Notes under the pieces: generated by a model
Told to the model about the DNA's origin: nothing
The model's input: the letters and a program-made list of their open reading frames with translations, nothing else
Database searches by the model: none
From: Plantactinospora sp. KBS50
GTDB taxonomy: Bacteria; Actinomycetota; Actinomycetes; Mycobacteriales; Micromonosporaceae
Length of the DNA stretch: 64,000 nucleotides
Assembly: GCF_002285795.1 (NCBI RefSeq)
Contig: NZ_CP022961.1
Location: forward strand, 5,274,001-5,338,000
Direction: 5' to 3'
In this document: in pieces, positions 18,916 to 27,659 of the stretch
Position numbering within the stretch: position 1 is the first letter of the stretch
How the letters are laid out: each line of letters starts with the position of its first letter
Translations under genes and position numbers: made by a program

Positions 18916-19884
18916 TCAGGAGGCGAGCAGCGCGAGCGCGCCGCGGACCTGGTGCGCCGAGCGGGCCAGCGCCGCCCGCGCGTCCGCGACCCGGGCGCCG
19001 GACACCAGCGCCACCAGCGCGGGCTTGACCTCGCCGTCGGCCTCGGCGAGCGTCCGCCGGGAGGTCTCCTCGTCACACCCGGTGGCGTCCATCAGCATCG
19101 AGATCATCCGACCCCGCAGCTTGGCGTTGGTGGCGACCATGTCGATCATGAAGTTGGAGTACACCCGGCCCAGCCGCACCATCACGGCCGTGGAGAAGGA
19201 GTTCAGCACGAGCTTCTGCGCGGTGGCCGCCTTCATCCGGGTGGACCCGGTGACCACCTCGGGGCCGGTGTCCACGCCGAGGAACACCCGTACCTCGTCC
19301 GCCGCCGCGGCGGCCGGGTCCGCGCAGAGCAGGACGGTCTCGGCGGCCAGCTCCCGGGCCGCCCGCAGCGCGCCGAGCACGTACGGCGTACGGCCGCTGG
19401 CGGCCAGGCCGAGCACGATGTCGCCGGGGTGGACGCAGGACAGCGCCTCGGCGCGCCCGGCCGCCTCGTCGTCCTCGGCGTTCTCCACCGCGCGGGCCAT
19501 CGCCTCCGCGCCGCCGGCCAGGTGGGCGCAGAACCAACCCGCCGGGGCGTCGTACGTCGGCGGCAGTTCGGCCGCGTCGAGCACGCCCAGCCGGCCGGAC
19601 GTGCCGGCGCCGAAGTAGTGCACCCGGCGGCCGGAGCGCAGCGCCTCGACCGCGAGTTCGACGGCCACCGACAGGTCGTCCAGGACCGCCGCGACGGCGG
19701 CCGGCACCCCCCGGTCAACGTCGTTGATCAGGCCGAGCACGTCCCGGGTGGACATCAGGTCGAGGTCGGTGCTGAGCGGGTGGCGCAGCTCGGTCGGGGC
19801 CGCGACCCGCACCACCGGTCGTTCCCCGTGCACCCGCGCGACGTCGTCCTGACAGTGCGGCGCCGGATCCACCGGCGGCCTCAT
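18916..19884 (-). CDS. murQ: N-acetylmuramic acid 6-phosphate etherase
   Basis: A 322-residue SIS-fold lyase that splits the lactyl ether of MurNAc-6-phosphate to GlcNAc-6-phosphate and lactate in peptidoglycan recycling. The diagnostic FGAGTSGRLGVLDAAELPPTY segment is present in two overlapping parts, and GSTRMKAATAQKLVLN is the conserved second motif. Start ATG overlaps the stop of the RpiR-type regulator (ATGA), so the pair is one unit. No MurNAc PTS or AnmK lies nearby. Confidence 0.95.
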   Translation of the reverse strand: MRPPVDPAPHCQDDVARVHGERPVVRVAAPTELRHPLSTDLDLMSTRDVLGLINDVDRGVPAAVAAVLDDLSVAVELAVEALRSGRRVHYFGAGTSGRLGVLDAAELPPTYDAPAGWFCAHLAGGAEAMARAVENAEDDEAAGRAEALSCVHPGDIVLGLAASGRTPYVLGALRAARELAAETVLLCADPAAAAADEVRVFLGVDTGPEVVTGSTRMKAATAQKLVLNSFSTAVMVRLGRVYSNFMIDMVATNAKLRGRMISMLMDATGCDEETSRRTLAEADGEVKPALVALVSGARVADARAALARSAHQVRGALALLAS

Positions 19885-20792
19885 GCCCGCCTCCGGCCGC
19901 CGACCCGGTGCGGTTGCACCGCGTCGGCTGTGGCCTCCAGTGCCTTCTTGGCTCGCGCCCGGTTGCGCGCCGCCACCCCGACGAACAGGCAGTCGACCAC
20001 GGTGAGCTGGGCCAGCCGGCTGGCCATCGCCCCGGACCGGTAGGTGGTCTCCCGGGCGGCCGTGGTCAGCACGAAGTCGGCCACCTCGGTGATCGGCGAG
20101 CGGGGGAAGTTGGTCAGCGCCACCGTCGTGGCGCCCCTGGCCCGCGCCTGCTCCAGCACCTCGATGACGTCGCTGGTGGCGCCGGTGTGCGAGATGCCGA
20201 CCGCCACGTCGCCCTTGCCGAGCAGGGCCGCCGAGGTGAGCGCGGTGTGCACGTCCGGGAAGTAGAACGCGGTGCGGCCGATCCGGTGCAGCTTCTGCTG
20301 GAAGTCGCTGGCCACGAAGCCGCTGGCGCCGGCGCCGTAGATGTCGATCCGGGCGGCGCCGCCGATCGCCTCCACCACCCGCTCGCAGACCGCCGGGTCG
20401 AGCTGCTCGGCCGTCTCCTCGACGGCACGGGCGTCGTTGAAGGCGATCGTCGCGATGATCTGGTCGAGTTCGGCGCCCGGCGGGATGTCCCCGCCGACCA
20501 CCCGGGCGTCCGGGGGTTCGACCCGGCGGGCCGCCTCGGCGGCGAGCCGGATCCGCAGCTGGGGGTAGCCGTCCATGCCGACGGAGCGGCAGAACCGGAT
20601 GACCGTGGCCTCGGAGGTCTCCGCGGCGGTGGCGAGATCGGTGATCGTCCGCCGGGCCGCGTCGGCCGGATCCGCGATAACCAGGCGTCCCACCCGCTGC
20701 TCGGCGGGTGAGAGGGAGGGCAGCAGGCCGCTGATGTGGACGATGAGCCCACCCGTGGATGGTGTCGCAGAAATCTTCGCACTCTTCGCCAC
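19881..20792 (-). CDS. MurR/RpiR-family transcriptional regulator
   Basis: A 303-residue regulator with an N-terminal HTH_6 domain (SPAEQRVGRLVIADPADAA, ATAAETSEATVIRFCRSVG) and a C-terminal SIS sugar-phosphate-binding domain (DIYGAGASGFVASDFQQKL, AVGISHTGATSDVIEVLE). It starts at GTG 20792 without a visible Shine-Dalgarno. Co-translated with murQ, so its ligand is likely MurNAc-6-phosphate or a related amino-sugar phosphate (inference from family MurR and context). Confidence 0.9.
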   Translation of the reverse strand: MAKSAKISATPSTGGLIVHISGLLPSLSPAEQRVGRLVIADPADAARRTITDLATAAETSEATVIRFCRSVGMDGYPQLRIRLAAEAARRVEPPDARVVGGDIPPGAELDQIIATIAFNDARAVEETAEQLDPAVCERVVEAIGGAARIDIYGAGASGFVASDFQQKLHRIGRTAFYFPDVHTALTSAALLGKGDVAVGISHTGATSDVIEVLEQARARGATTVALTNFPRSPITEVADFVLTTAARETTYRSGAMASRLAQLTVVDCLFVGVAARNRARAKKALEATADAVQPHRVGGRRRA

Positions 20793-20795
20793 GGA

Positions 20796-20810
20796 TGAAA
20801 CTTACTTTCA
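20796..20810 (-). promoter_or_regulatory. Palindrome at the start of the RpiR-type gene
   Basis: TGAAACTTACTTTCA has perfect 5 bp arms TGAAA/TTTCA. It lies 4 nt upstream of the GTG start, where a bound regulator would block initiation. It is a candidate autoregulatory site, in a locally A/T-rich patch. Confidence 0.4.
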
Positions 20811-21038
20811 CCAGGCCCGGAGCGTCAACCATGACACGATCGGTGCCGATTCGGACGTTCCCGGGTCGGCGGCCCGCGGGCGGCGTCCGCGGTCCGAGTG
20901 TGCCATTTGCGCAGCACGATCGCCGCATGACCGGCCATCGAATCACCCGCCGGGAGGACAACCTGCCGCCGGCTCGGCGGCCGATTCCGGCCGGGCGGTG
21001 CGCGAACCCGGTCCGGGCGGCGGGTTACGGTGCAACCC

Positions 21039-21800
21039 ATGGCGAGCGTGGACAGCGAACGGACGGGACGCACGGCTCTGGTCACCGGCGGGCGGGGTGC
21101 TCTGGGCACCGCGGTCGTCGCCGACCTGGTCGCCGCCGGCTGGCGGGTCGTCGTACCCGTGCGGCCCGGCCCGGCGGACACCGGCGCCGGCGCGGACCCC
21201 AGGCCGGCGACGGAGGCCGGCACCGACCCGCGGTGGCCGGCCGGCGCGGTGCTGACCGTGCCGGCCGAGCTGACCGACCCGGACCAGGTCGAACGGGCGG
21301 TCGCCGTCGCCGCCGGGCAGCCGGACGCCCCGCTGCGCGCGGTGGTCAACCTGGCCGGCGGGTACGCCTCCGGCGGGCTGGTGCACGAGACCCCGCTCGC
21401 CGACTTCGAACGCATGCTGACCATGAACCTGCGGCCGACGTACCTGGTCACCGGCGCCGCCCTGCCGCACCTGGTGGCCGCCGGCGGCGGTAGCGTCGTC
21501 TGCGTCGCGGCCCGCGCGGCGCTGGCCCCGTTCCCCGGCGCCGCCGGTTACGTGACCGCGAAGGCCGCGGTGCTGGCCCTCGCCTCGGCCGTGGCGGTCG
21601 AGTACCGGGCGCAGGGGGTGCGCTGCAACACGGTGCTGCCCAGCATCATCGACACGCCGGCGAACCGGGCGGCCCAGCCGGGGGCCGACCACTCCCGCTG
21701 GGTGCCGCCCGCCGAGATCGCGACCGTGATCCGCTTCCTGGTCGCGGACGGGTCCGCGCCGACCAGCGGCGCCGCCATCCCGGTGTACGGCCGGGCCTGA
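21039..21800 (+). CDS. Short-chain dehydrogenase/reductase (SDR) with altered catalytic serine
   Basis: A 253-residue Rossmann-fold oxidoreductase: TGGRGALG cofactor loop (16-23), NLAGG, and Y171-V-T-A-K175 active-site pair. The position where the catalytic Ser normally lies (about 13 residues before Tyr) is in VCVAARAAL and holds alanine, so activity may be weakened or changed. ATG 21039 is chosen over GTG 21030 because both lack a strong ribosome site and the ATG starts closer to the fold. Stand-alone gene, divergent from the RpiR-murQ unit. Confidence 0.85.
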   Translation: MASVDSERTGRTALVTGGRGALGTAVVADLVAAGWRVVVPVRPGPADTGAGADPRPATEAGTDPRWPAGAVLTVPAELTDPDQVERAVAVAAGQPDAPLRAVVNLAGGYASGGLVHETPLADFERMLTMNLRPTYLVTGAALPHLVAAGGGSVVCVAARAALAPFPGAAGYVTAKAAVLALASAVAVEYRAQGVRCNTVLPSIIDTPANRAAQPGADHSRWVPPAEIATVIRFLVADGSAPTSGAAIPVYGRA

Positions 21801-21806
21801 CCCCTC

Positions 21807-21825
21807 CCGTGCCACCCGGGCACGG
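21807..21825 (+). terminator. Short hairpin after the SDR gene
   Basis: CCGTGCC and GGCACGG form a 7 bp stem with a 5 nt loop, 7 bp past the SDR stop. Weak but well placed. Confidence 0.4.
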
Positions 21826-21925
21826 CCCACGTGTGAACGGGCGCGCTGCCGGGTAACGGGGTATCTCCACCCCGGCGACGCGGATCGTACGGGTCGCCAG
21901 CGCTGGGCGAGCGGGAGATGACCTG

Positions 21926-22516
21926 ATGGCAGAACGCGGGGACGAGAGTCTGGTGCACACCCTGAAGAAGGTGGCCGCCGTCCTCAAGCAGACCGAGATC
22001 CCGTTCGCGCTCGGCGGCAGCTTCGCCGTGTACGCCCACGGCGGGCACTCCAGCGACCACGACGTCGACTTCCTGATCCGCCAGCAGGACGTCGACCACG
22101 CGCTGCGGGCGCTGGCCGCGGCCGGCTTCCGCACCGAGCGGCCGCCGGAGGACTGGCTGGTGAAGGTCTACGACGAGGACCGGATGGTGGACCTGATCCA
22201 CCGGCCGATCGAAACCCCGGTCATCGACGAGACCTTCGCCGACACCGTGGTCCGGCCGGTGGACGCCATCCACATGCCGGTGCTGTCGGCCACCCAGTTG
22301 ATGGTGCACAAGCTGCTGAGCTTCTCCCAGCACTACTGCGACTTCGCCCGCGGCCTGCCGCTGGCCCGCTCGCTGCGCGAGCAGATCGACTGGGACCGGG
22401 TCCGCAAGGAGACGGAGCACTCGCCGTACGCGGAGGCGTTCCTCATCCTGCTGGACCGGCTCGGGGTGGTCCCGCTGCCGGGGCCGGACCGGATCGGCAG
22501 GAGGGAGCCGGCATGA
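21926..22516 (+). CDS. Nucleotidyltransferase-fold protein
   Basis: A 196-residue protein with the pol-beta-like nucleotidyltransferase motif: FALGGSFAVYAHGGHSSDHD carries the GGS and DHDVDF acidic pair, and a later MVDLIHRP may supply the third acidic residue. This layout is like AbiEii/DUF6036-type proteins. No cognate antitoxin-like partner is evident; the following gene is BON-like and overlaps it by ATGA. GGGAGATG precedes the start. The function is uncertain. Confidence 0.75.
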   Translation: MAERGDESLVHTLKKVAAVLKQTEIPFALGGSFAVYAHGGHSSDHDVDFLIRQQDVDHALRALAAAGFRTERPPEDWLVKVYDEDRMVDLIHRPIETPVIDETFADTVVRPVDAIHMPVLSATQLMVHKLLSFSQHYCDFARGLPLARSLREQIDWDRVRKETEHSPYAEAFLILLDRLGVVPLPGPDRIGRREPA

Positions 22517-22794
22517 CGGACAGCTATCCCAGGCCGGAGGCGGCGGAACCGCCGGCGGAGTACCTGGAGGCGGCCGTGCAACGGCTGCTGACCGAGAACG
22601 CCGACGTCGCGGAGCAGGGCATCACGGCGACCCGCCGGGACAACACCCTGGTGCTCTGCGGCGAGGTGGAGAGCGCCCAGCGCCGGGACGAGATCCTGCG
22701 CCTGGTGGTCGAGCGCTTCCCGGACGTCCCGGTCACCGTCGACATCGGGCTGGTCCGGTCGCACACGCCGACCGACGCGGAGGAGCTGCGGTGA
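22513..22794 (+). CDS. BON-like small protein
   Basis: A 93-residue protein. YLEAAVQRLLTENADVAEQGITATRRDNTLVLCGEVESAQRRDEILRLV follows the BON-domain rhythm of helix, strand, V-x-L-x-G-x-V, helix, seen here in pieces over residues 17-65, and VTVDIGLVR closes the fold. Overlaps the nucleotidyltransferase gene by 4 bp. No signal peptide. Confidence 0.7.
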   Translation: MTDSYPRPEAAEPPAEYLEAAVQRLLTENADVAEQGITATRRDNTLVLCGEVESAQRRDEILRLVVERFPDVPVTVDIGLVRSHTPTDAEELR

Positions 22795-22807
22795 GGGGGG
22801 ACGCACG

Positions 22808-23569
22808 GTGATCAGGATCGCCGCCGTCGGGGACGTCCACCTCGACGAGGACGTGGTGGGCCGGTTCCGGCCGGCGCTGGAACGGCTGCCGGAGCACGCC
22901 GACGTGCTGCTGCTGGCCGGCGACCTCACCCGGCACGGCACCGAGGGCGAGGCGCGCTGCGTGGCGACCGAGTTCGGCGGGCTGGCCGTGCCGGTGGTGA
23001 CCGTGCTGGGCAACCACGACTACCAGTGCGACGAGGTGCCGCGGGTGATCCGGGTGCTGGAGGACGCCGGGATCACGGTGCTGGAGGGCACGAACACCGT
23101 GCTGGACCTGCCCGGCGGCCGGCTCGGCGTCGCCGGCGCCAAGGGCTTCGGCGGCGGCTTCGCCGGCCGGTGCGCGAGCAACTTCGGCGAGCCGGAGATG
23201 AAGGCGTTCGTGGGCACCACGATGGCGATCGCCGACCAGCTCAGCGAGGCGCTGCACGACATGGAGTGCGACCTTCGGGTCGCGCTCACCCATTACGCCC
23301 CGGTGCCGGACACGCTGGCCGGCGAGCCGCTGGAGATCTATCCGTTCCTCGGGTCGTACCTGCTCGGCCAGGCGATCGACTCGGCCCCCACGGCGCTGGC
23401 CGTGCACGGCCACGCGCACGCCGGCACCGAACGCGGGACCACCCCCGGCGGGGTCCGGGTGCGGAATGTCGCGCACCCGGTGATCAAGCAGGCGTACAGC
23501 GTCTATCACCTGCACAACGAGTCCGGATCAACGAAGGTTTCCGCCGGCAACGGCTCGGGTACTTCGTAG
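22808..23569 (+). CDS. Calcineurin-like metallophosphoesterase
   Basis: A 253-residue phosphoesterase with metal-binding motifs in order: GDVHLD (near 8), LLAGDLTRHG, VLGNHDYQ, LTHYAP and AVHGHAHAG. GTG 22808 has GAGGGGGGA upstream. Same operon as the nucleotidyltransferase and BON-like genes (13 bp gap). Substrate unknown. Confidence 0.9.
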   Translation: MIRIAAVGDVHLDEDVVGRFRPALERLPEHADVLLLAGDLTRHGTEGEARCVATEFGGLAVPVVTVLGNHDYQCDEVPRVIRVLEDAGITVLEGTNTVLDLPGGRLGVAGAKGFGGGFAGRCASNFGEPEMKAFVGTTMAIADQLSEALHDMECDLRVALTHYAPVPDTLAGEPLEIYPFLGSYLLGQAIDSAPTALAVHGHAHAGTERGTTPGGVRVRNVAHPVIKQAYSVYHLHNESGSTKVSAGNGSGTS

Positions 23570-23571
23570 CC

Positions 23572-23715
23572 ATGCACACGCTTCTCTGGATTCTCGCAGT
23601 CGTACTTGTGGTCGCCGGCGTCCTTGCGCTGTTCCGGCGGCAGATCCTCTGGGGGATCGTGCTCATCATCGTCGGCCTTCTCGTCGGCCCCGGCGGTGTG
23701 AGCATCTTCACCTGA
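23572..23715 (+). CDS. GPGG-motif small membrane protein
   Basis: A 47-residue protein with two hydrophobic stretches (TLLWILAVVLVVAGVLALF and ILWGIVLIIVGLLV) ending VGPGGVSIFT. This matches the small actinobacterial GPGG-motif membrane proteins. ATG 23572 lies 2 bp after the phosphoesterase stop and has no ribosome site of its own, so it is likely made by translational coupling. It would be missed by length cut-offs. Confidence 0.75.
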   Translation: MHTLLWILAVVLVVAGVLALFRRQILWGIVLIIVGLLVGPGGVSIFT

Positions 23716-23746
23716 CCCTGCCCAGCCCACCGCCACGGAACAAGCC

Positions 23747-23810
23747 CGCCGGGGCCGTACCCGGGGGTCGACGTCCTCCCGACGGTCGACCCCCGGGTAC
23801 GGCCCCGGCG
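23747..23810 (+). terminator. Exceptionally long perfect hairpin
   Basis: Positions 23747-23772 and 23785-23810 are perfect inverted copies (26 bp) around a 12 nt loop. It lies 32 bp after the GPGG gene stop and insulates this operon from the ABC transporter promoter region. No T-tract. Confidence 0.75.
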
Positions 23811-23962
23811 CCCGTGCGCGCCCCCTGGACCGCCCGCGACGCAGTCCCGGACCGTCCCCGCCGTCGGGTCCGTGCCCGTCCCGCCGGCGCGTCCCGTTCC
23901 GCCCCGGCGCGGCCCCGGACACCGGACCTTCGGGTATCCACCGGACATCGGCTGACCAGCCG

Positions 23963-23976
23963 TGGGAGCGTTCCCG
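23963..23976. promoter_or_regulatory. LacI/CebR-like operator candidate
   Basis: TGGGAGCGTTCCCG differs at two positions from the Streptomyces CebR box TGGGAGCGCTCCCA. It is about 200 bp upstream of the glucoside transporter gene. No promoter overlaps it, so its role is less sure than that of the cellulase box at 49528. Confidence 0.4.
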
Positions 23977-24011
23977 CGGATCCGCAAGCGGATGGCCGGC
24001 AAAAGCAAAAA

Positions 24012-24062
24012 TGGTTGTTACCTCGACGTTCAATCGTTATGGACTCGATCAACTGGTAACCA
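24012..24062 (+). promoter_or_regulatory. Candidate promoter/operator of the glucoside ABC operon
   Basis: TTGTTA (24015-24020) and TATGGA (24038-24043) are 17 bp apart. The pair is flanked by inverted words: TGGTTGTTACC (24012-24022) and TGGTAACCA (24054-24062). The patch is A/T-richer than its surroundings. Arrangement suggests a repressed promoter, but the regulator is not in this window. Confidence 0.35.
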
Positions 24063-24172
24063 TTGCGCAGTCGTCCAGACACGGTTTGACTTGCCATCGA
24101 GTGTCCCGTCCCGGGCGATGCGCAGCCGCGTGCCGCCCGGGTCCGTGAAGCAAAACCAGAAAGGAAGGGCGT

Positions 24173-25528
24173 ATGTCCCTCCGCCCCACGAGGCCGCGAA
24201 TGGCGGCCGCGTCGGCTGGCGCCCTCGGCCTCACCCTCGCGCTCACCATGTCGGCGTGCGGCGGTGGCAAGTCAGATGACGCGTCCGACCAGCCCAACGT
24301 TGATTGCAGCCAGTTCTCCCAGTACGGCGACCTGTCCGGCAAGACGATCTCGGTGTACACCGGCATCGTGACGCCGGAGGACACCGCGTACATCAACTCG
24401 TACAAGCCGTTCGAGCAGTGCACGCACGCCACGATCAAGTACGAGGGTGACAAGTCGTTCGAGACCCAGATCCTGGTCCGGGCGCAGGCCGGCAACCCGC
24501 CGGACATCGCGATCGTGCCGCAGCCGGGCCTGCTCAAGCAGCTCGTGGCGACCGGCAAGGCCAAGGAGGCCCCGGCCGCGGTGAAGGAGAACGCCGCGAA
24601 GGGGTGGGGCGAGGACTGGATGTCCTACGCCACGGTGGACGGCAAGTTCTACGCCGCGCCGTCCGGTGCCAGCATCAAGTCGCTGGTCTGGTACTCCCCG
24701 CAGGAGTTCAAGGACAACGGCTACGAGATCCCCAAGACCCTGGACGATCTGAAGGCGCTGACCGACAAGATCGCCTCCACCGGCAAGAAGCCCTGGTGCG
24801 CCGGCATCGGCAGCGGTGAGGCCACCGGCTGGCCGATCACCGACTGGATGGAGGACTTCATGCTCCGGCTCTCCGGGCCGGAGGAGTACGACAAGTGGGT
24901 CAACCACGACATCGCGTTCAACTCGCCGGGACCGACCGCCGCGCTGGACGCCGTGGGCACGTACCTGAAGGACCCGAAGTACGTCAACGGCGGCCTCGGT
25001 GACGTGAAGAGCATCGCCACCACCACCTTCCAGGACGGCGGCCTGCCGATCCTGGACGGCAACTGCTCGCTGCACCGCCAGGCCAGCTTCTACGCGGCGA
25101 ACTTCCCGGCCGACACGAAGGTGGCCGAGGACGGCGACGTCTTCGCCTTCTACCTGCCGGGCAAGACCGCCGAGGACAAGCCGCTGCTCGGTGGCGGCGA
25201 GTTCAACCTGGCCTTCTCGGACCGGCCGGAGGTGCAGGCGTTCCAGACGTACCTCTCCTCCGACCTGTGGGCCAACACCAAGGCCAAGCTCTCGCAGGGA
25301 TGGGTCAGCGCCAACAAGGGCCTCGACCCGGCCAACGTGAGCAACCCGATCGACAAGCTGGCTGTCAGCCTGCTGCAGGACCCGAACGCCGTGTTCCGGT
25401 TCGACGGTTCCGACCAGATGCCGGGCGCCGTCGGCTCGAACGCGTTCTGGAAGCAGGCCACCAACTGGATCACGGGGCAGAGCACCAAGGACACCGTCGA
25501 CAAGATCGAAGCCGCCTGGCCCAAGTGA
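24173..25528 (+). CDS. ABC transporter solute-binding lipoprotein (alpha-glucoside type)
   Basis: A 451-residue extracellular sugar-binding protein. The lipobox is LTMSAC with C29 after a twin-Arg-like n-region (RPTRPRMAA). The mature part has ISVYTGIVTPEDTAYI, PPDIAIVPQPGLLKQL and MEDFMLRLSGPEEYDKW, resembling AglE-type alpha-glucoside binding proteins. AAGGAAG precedes ATG 24173. It heads an operon with two permeases; the downstream GH13 glucosidase supports alpha-glucoside uptake. Confidence 0.9.
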   Translation: MSLRPTRPRMAAASAGALGLTLALTMSACGGGKSDDASDQPNVDCSQFSQYGDLSGKTISVYTGIVTPEDTAYINSYKPFEQCTHATIKYEGDKSFETQILVRAQAGNPPDIAIVPQPGLLKQLVATGKAKEAPAAVKENAAKGWGEDWMSYATVDGKFYAAPSGASIKSLVWYSPQEFKDNGYEIPKTLDDLKALTDKIASTGKKPWCAGIGSGEATGWPITDWMEDFMLRLSGPEEYDKWVNHDIAFNSPGPTAALDAVGTYLKDPKYVNGGLGDVKSIATTTFQDGGLPILDGNCSLHRQASFYAANFPADTKVAEDGDVFAFYLPGKTAEDKPLLGGGEFNLAFSDRPEVQAFQTYLSSDLWANTKAKLSQGWVSANKGLDPANVSNPIDKLAVSLLQDPNAVFRFDGSDQMPGAVGSNAFWKQATNWITGQSTKDTVDKIEAAWPK

Positions 25529-25608
25529 CCTGAGGCTTCTCGCGGCCGGCCGGCGCCCGCACTGGGCACCGGCCGGCCGCCTGGCTTTCGAAAGGAGGTG
25601 GGGAGGGC

Positions 25609-26577
25609 ATGATCACCGGCGAGAAGTTTCTGACCATGTGCGGCGCGGTCCTCCTCTTTGTCGCGGTGGTGGGGGTCATTCTCTTCATCGCGAGCCGCTT
25701 CGGCGGGCGCCGGAGCGACGGGCCGGTGGCCTACCTCTACCTGCTCCCGACCCTTGCGATGCTGGCCCTCGGGCTCGTCTACCCCGGCCTGCGCACCATC
25801 TACCAGTCCTTCTTCGACGCGGCGGGCACGTCGTTCATCGGGCTGGACAACTATCAGACGATCTTCACCACCGAGGACCAGATCACGGTGCTGCGCAACA
25901 CGGTGCTGTGGGTGGTCGTCACGCCGTTCGTGGCGACCGCGGTCGGCCTGATCTACGCGATCCTCGTGGACAAGGCCCGGATGGAGGCGTTCGCCAAGGC
26001 GCTGATCTTCCTCCCCATGGCGATCTCGTTCGTCGGCGCCGGCATCATCTGGAAGTTCATCTACGAGTTCCGGCCCGACCAGGTCGGCATCAAGCAGATC
26101 GGCCTGCTCAACCAGCTGGTGGTGATGGCCGGTGGGAAGCCGCAGCAGTGGCTGGTCAACCAGCCGTGGAACACCCTGTTCCTCATCGTGGTGATGATCT
26201 GGATCCAGGCCGGGTTCGCGATGACCGTGCTGTCCGCGGCCATCAAGGCCATCCCGGACGACATCGTCGAGGCCGCCCGGCTGGACGGCGTCGGCCCGTT
26301 CGGCATGTTCCGGTTCATCACCCTGCCGAGCATCCGGCCGACGCTCGTGGTGGTACTCACCACCATCGGCATCGGTACGCTGAAGGTGTTCGACATCGTC
26401 CGCACCATGACCGGCGGTCAGTTCTTCACCAGCGTGGTGGCCAACGAGTTCTACAGCCAGAGCTTCCGGGCCAACAATCAGGGCCTCGGCGCCGCGCTGG
26501 CGGTGCTGCTGTTCATCCTGGTGATCCCCATCGTCGTCTACAACATCCGGCAACTGCGGGCATCGGAGGCACGATGA
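25609..26577 (+). CDS. ABC transporter permease (AglF/MalF-like)
   Basis: A 322-residue inner-membrane subunit with about seven helices. The cytoplasmic EAA loop EAARLDGVGPFGMFRFITLP contacts the ATPase. An AAAGGAGGTG ribosome site, nearly perfect, precedes ATG 25609. The first segment (FLTMCGAVLLFVAVVGVILF) is an extra helix before the core. It overlaps the next permease by ATGA. Confidence 0.92.
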   Translation: MITGEKFLTMCGAVLLFVAVVGVILFIASRFGGRRSDGPVAYLYLLPTLAMLALGLVYPGLRTIYQSFFDAAGTSFIGLDNYQTIFTTEDQITVLRNTVLWVVVTPFVATAVGLIYAILVDKARMEAFAKALIFLPMAISFVGAGIIWKFIYEFRPDQVGIKQIGLLNQLVVMAGGKPQQWLVNQPWNTLFLIVVMIWIQAGFAMTVLSAAIKAIPDDIVEAARLDGVGPFGMFRFITLPSIRPTLVVVLTTIGIGTLKVFDIVRTMTGGQFFTSVVANEFYSQSFRANNQGLGAALAVLLFILVIPIVVYNIRQLRASEAR

Positions 26578-27500
26578 CCACGACGAGCGAGCCGCTCACC
26601 ACCACACCACCGGTCGTCCCCACACCGGCCAGCCCCGCGCGGCGCGCCCGCAAGGCGCTCACCTCCCCGCTGGCCTCCCTGATCGCGATCGTCATCGCGG
26701 TGCTGTGGACCCTGCCGACCTTCGGCCTGGCGATCTCCTCGTTCCGGCCGGAGCGGCAGATCAAGACGACCGGCTGGTGGACGGCGTTCACCGACCCGCA
26801 GTTCACGCTGGACAACTACCGCAGCGTGCTCGGCATCGGCGAGAACGCCGCGTCGAGCAGCCTGTCCGACTACTTCGTCAACTCGATCGTGATCACCATC
26901 CCGTCGGTGCTGATCCCGATCTCCCTGGCGACGCTCGCGGCGTACGCGTTCGCGTGGATGAAGTTCCCGGGCCGCAACGTGCTGTTCGTGGCGGTCTTCG
27001 CGTTGCAGATCGTGCCGATCCAGGTCACCCTCATCCCGCTGCTGCGGCTGTACGTCGACGTCGGGGTCGCCGGCACGTTCTGGCCGCTCTGGCTGTCGCA
27101 CTCGATCTTCGCCCTGCCGCTGGCCATCTTCCTGCTGCACAACTTCATGCGGGAGGTGCCGGCCGGCCTGCTGGAGGCCGCTCGGGTGGACGGCGCGGGG
27201 CACGTGGCGATCTTCTTCCGGGTGCTGCTGCCGCTGCTCACCCCGGCGTTGGCCGCGTTCGGCATCTTCCAGTTCCTCTGGGTCTGGAACGACCTGCTGG
27301 TGGCGCTCACCTTCGCCGGCGGCGGCACCGATGTCGCCCCGATCACCGCGGCCCTGGCGAACCTCTCCGGCACCCGGGGCACGGCCTGGCACCTGCTCTC
27401 CGCCGGCGCGTTCGTCTCGATCATCGTCCCGGTGCTGATCTTCGTGGCGATGCAGCGGTACTTCGTGCGCGGTCTGCTCGCGGGCAGCGTCAAGGGCTGA
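26574..27500 (+). CDS. ABC transporter permease (AglG/MalG-like)
   Basis: A 308-residue second permease with six predicted helices and EAA loop EAARVDGAGHVAIFFRVLLP. A Thr/Pro-rich N-terminal tail (about 1-30) precedes the first helix. No ATPase gene follows; actinomycete sugar importers of this kind usually share MsiK encoded elsewhere (established for Streptomyces; inferred here). Confidence 0.92.
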   Translation: MTTTSEPLTTTPPVVPTPASPARRARKALTSPLASLIAIVIAVLWTLPTFGLAISSFRPERQIKTTGWWTAFTDPQFTLDNYRSVLGIGENAASSSLSDYFVNSIVITIPSVLIPISLATLAAYAFAWMKFPGRNVLFVAVFALQIVPIQVTLIPLLRLYVDVGVAGTFWPLWLSHSIFALPLAIFLLHNFMREVPAGLLEAARVDGAGHVAIFFRVLLPLLTPALAAFGIFQFLWVWNDLLVALTFAGGGTDVAPITAALANLSGTRGTAWHLLSAGAFVSIIVPVLIFVAMQRYFVRGLLAGSVKG

Positions 27501-27530
27501 GCACGGCGCCGCCGCGCTCCGCCTTCCTCC

Positions 27531-27567
27531 TTCCGCCCTCGGACCGCTACCGGGTCCGAGGGCGGAA
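27531..27567 (+). terminator. 15 bp hairpin after the transporter operon
   Basis: TTCCGCCCTCGGACC (27531-27545) pairs perfectly with 27553-27567 around a 7 nt loop, 30 bp past the permease stop. It separates the transporter from the GH13 gene. Confidence 0.75.
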
Positions 27568-27659
27568 CGCTGTCCGGACTCACCCAACTGGTTCACCCCC
27601 CGGCCGGCCGGGCAGACTGGGAACGACCCGATGACCTGCGACGAACCCTGGAGAACACC

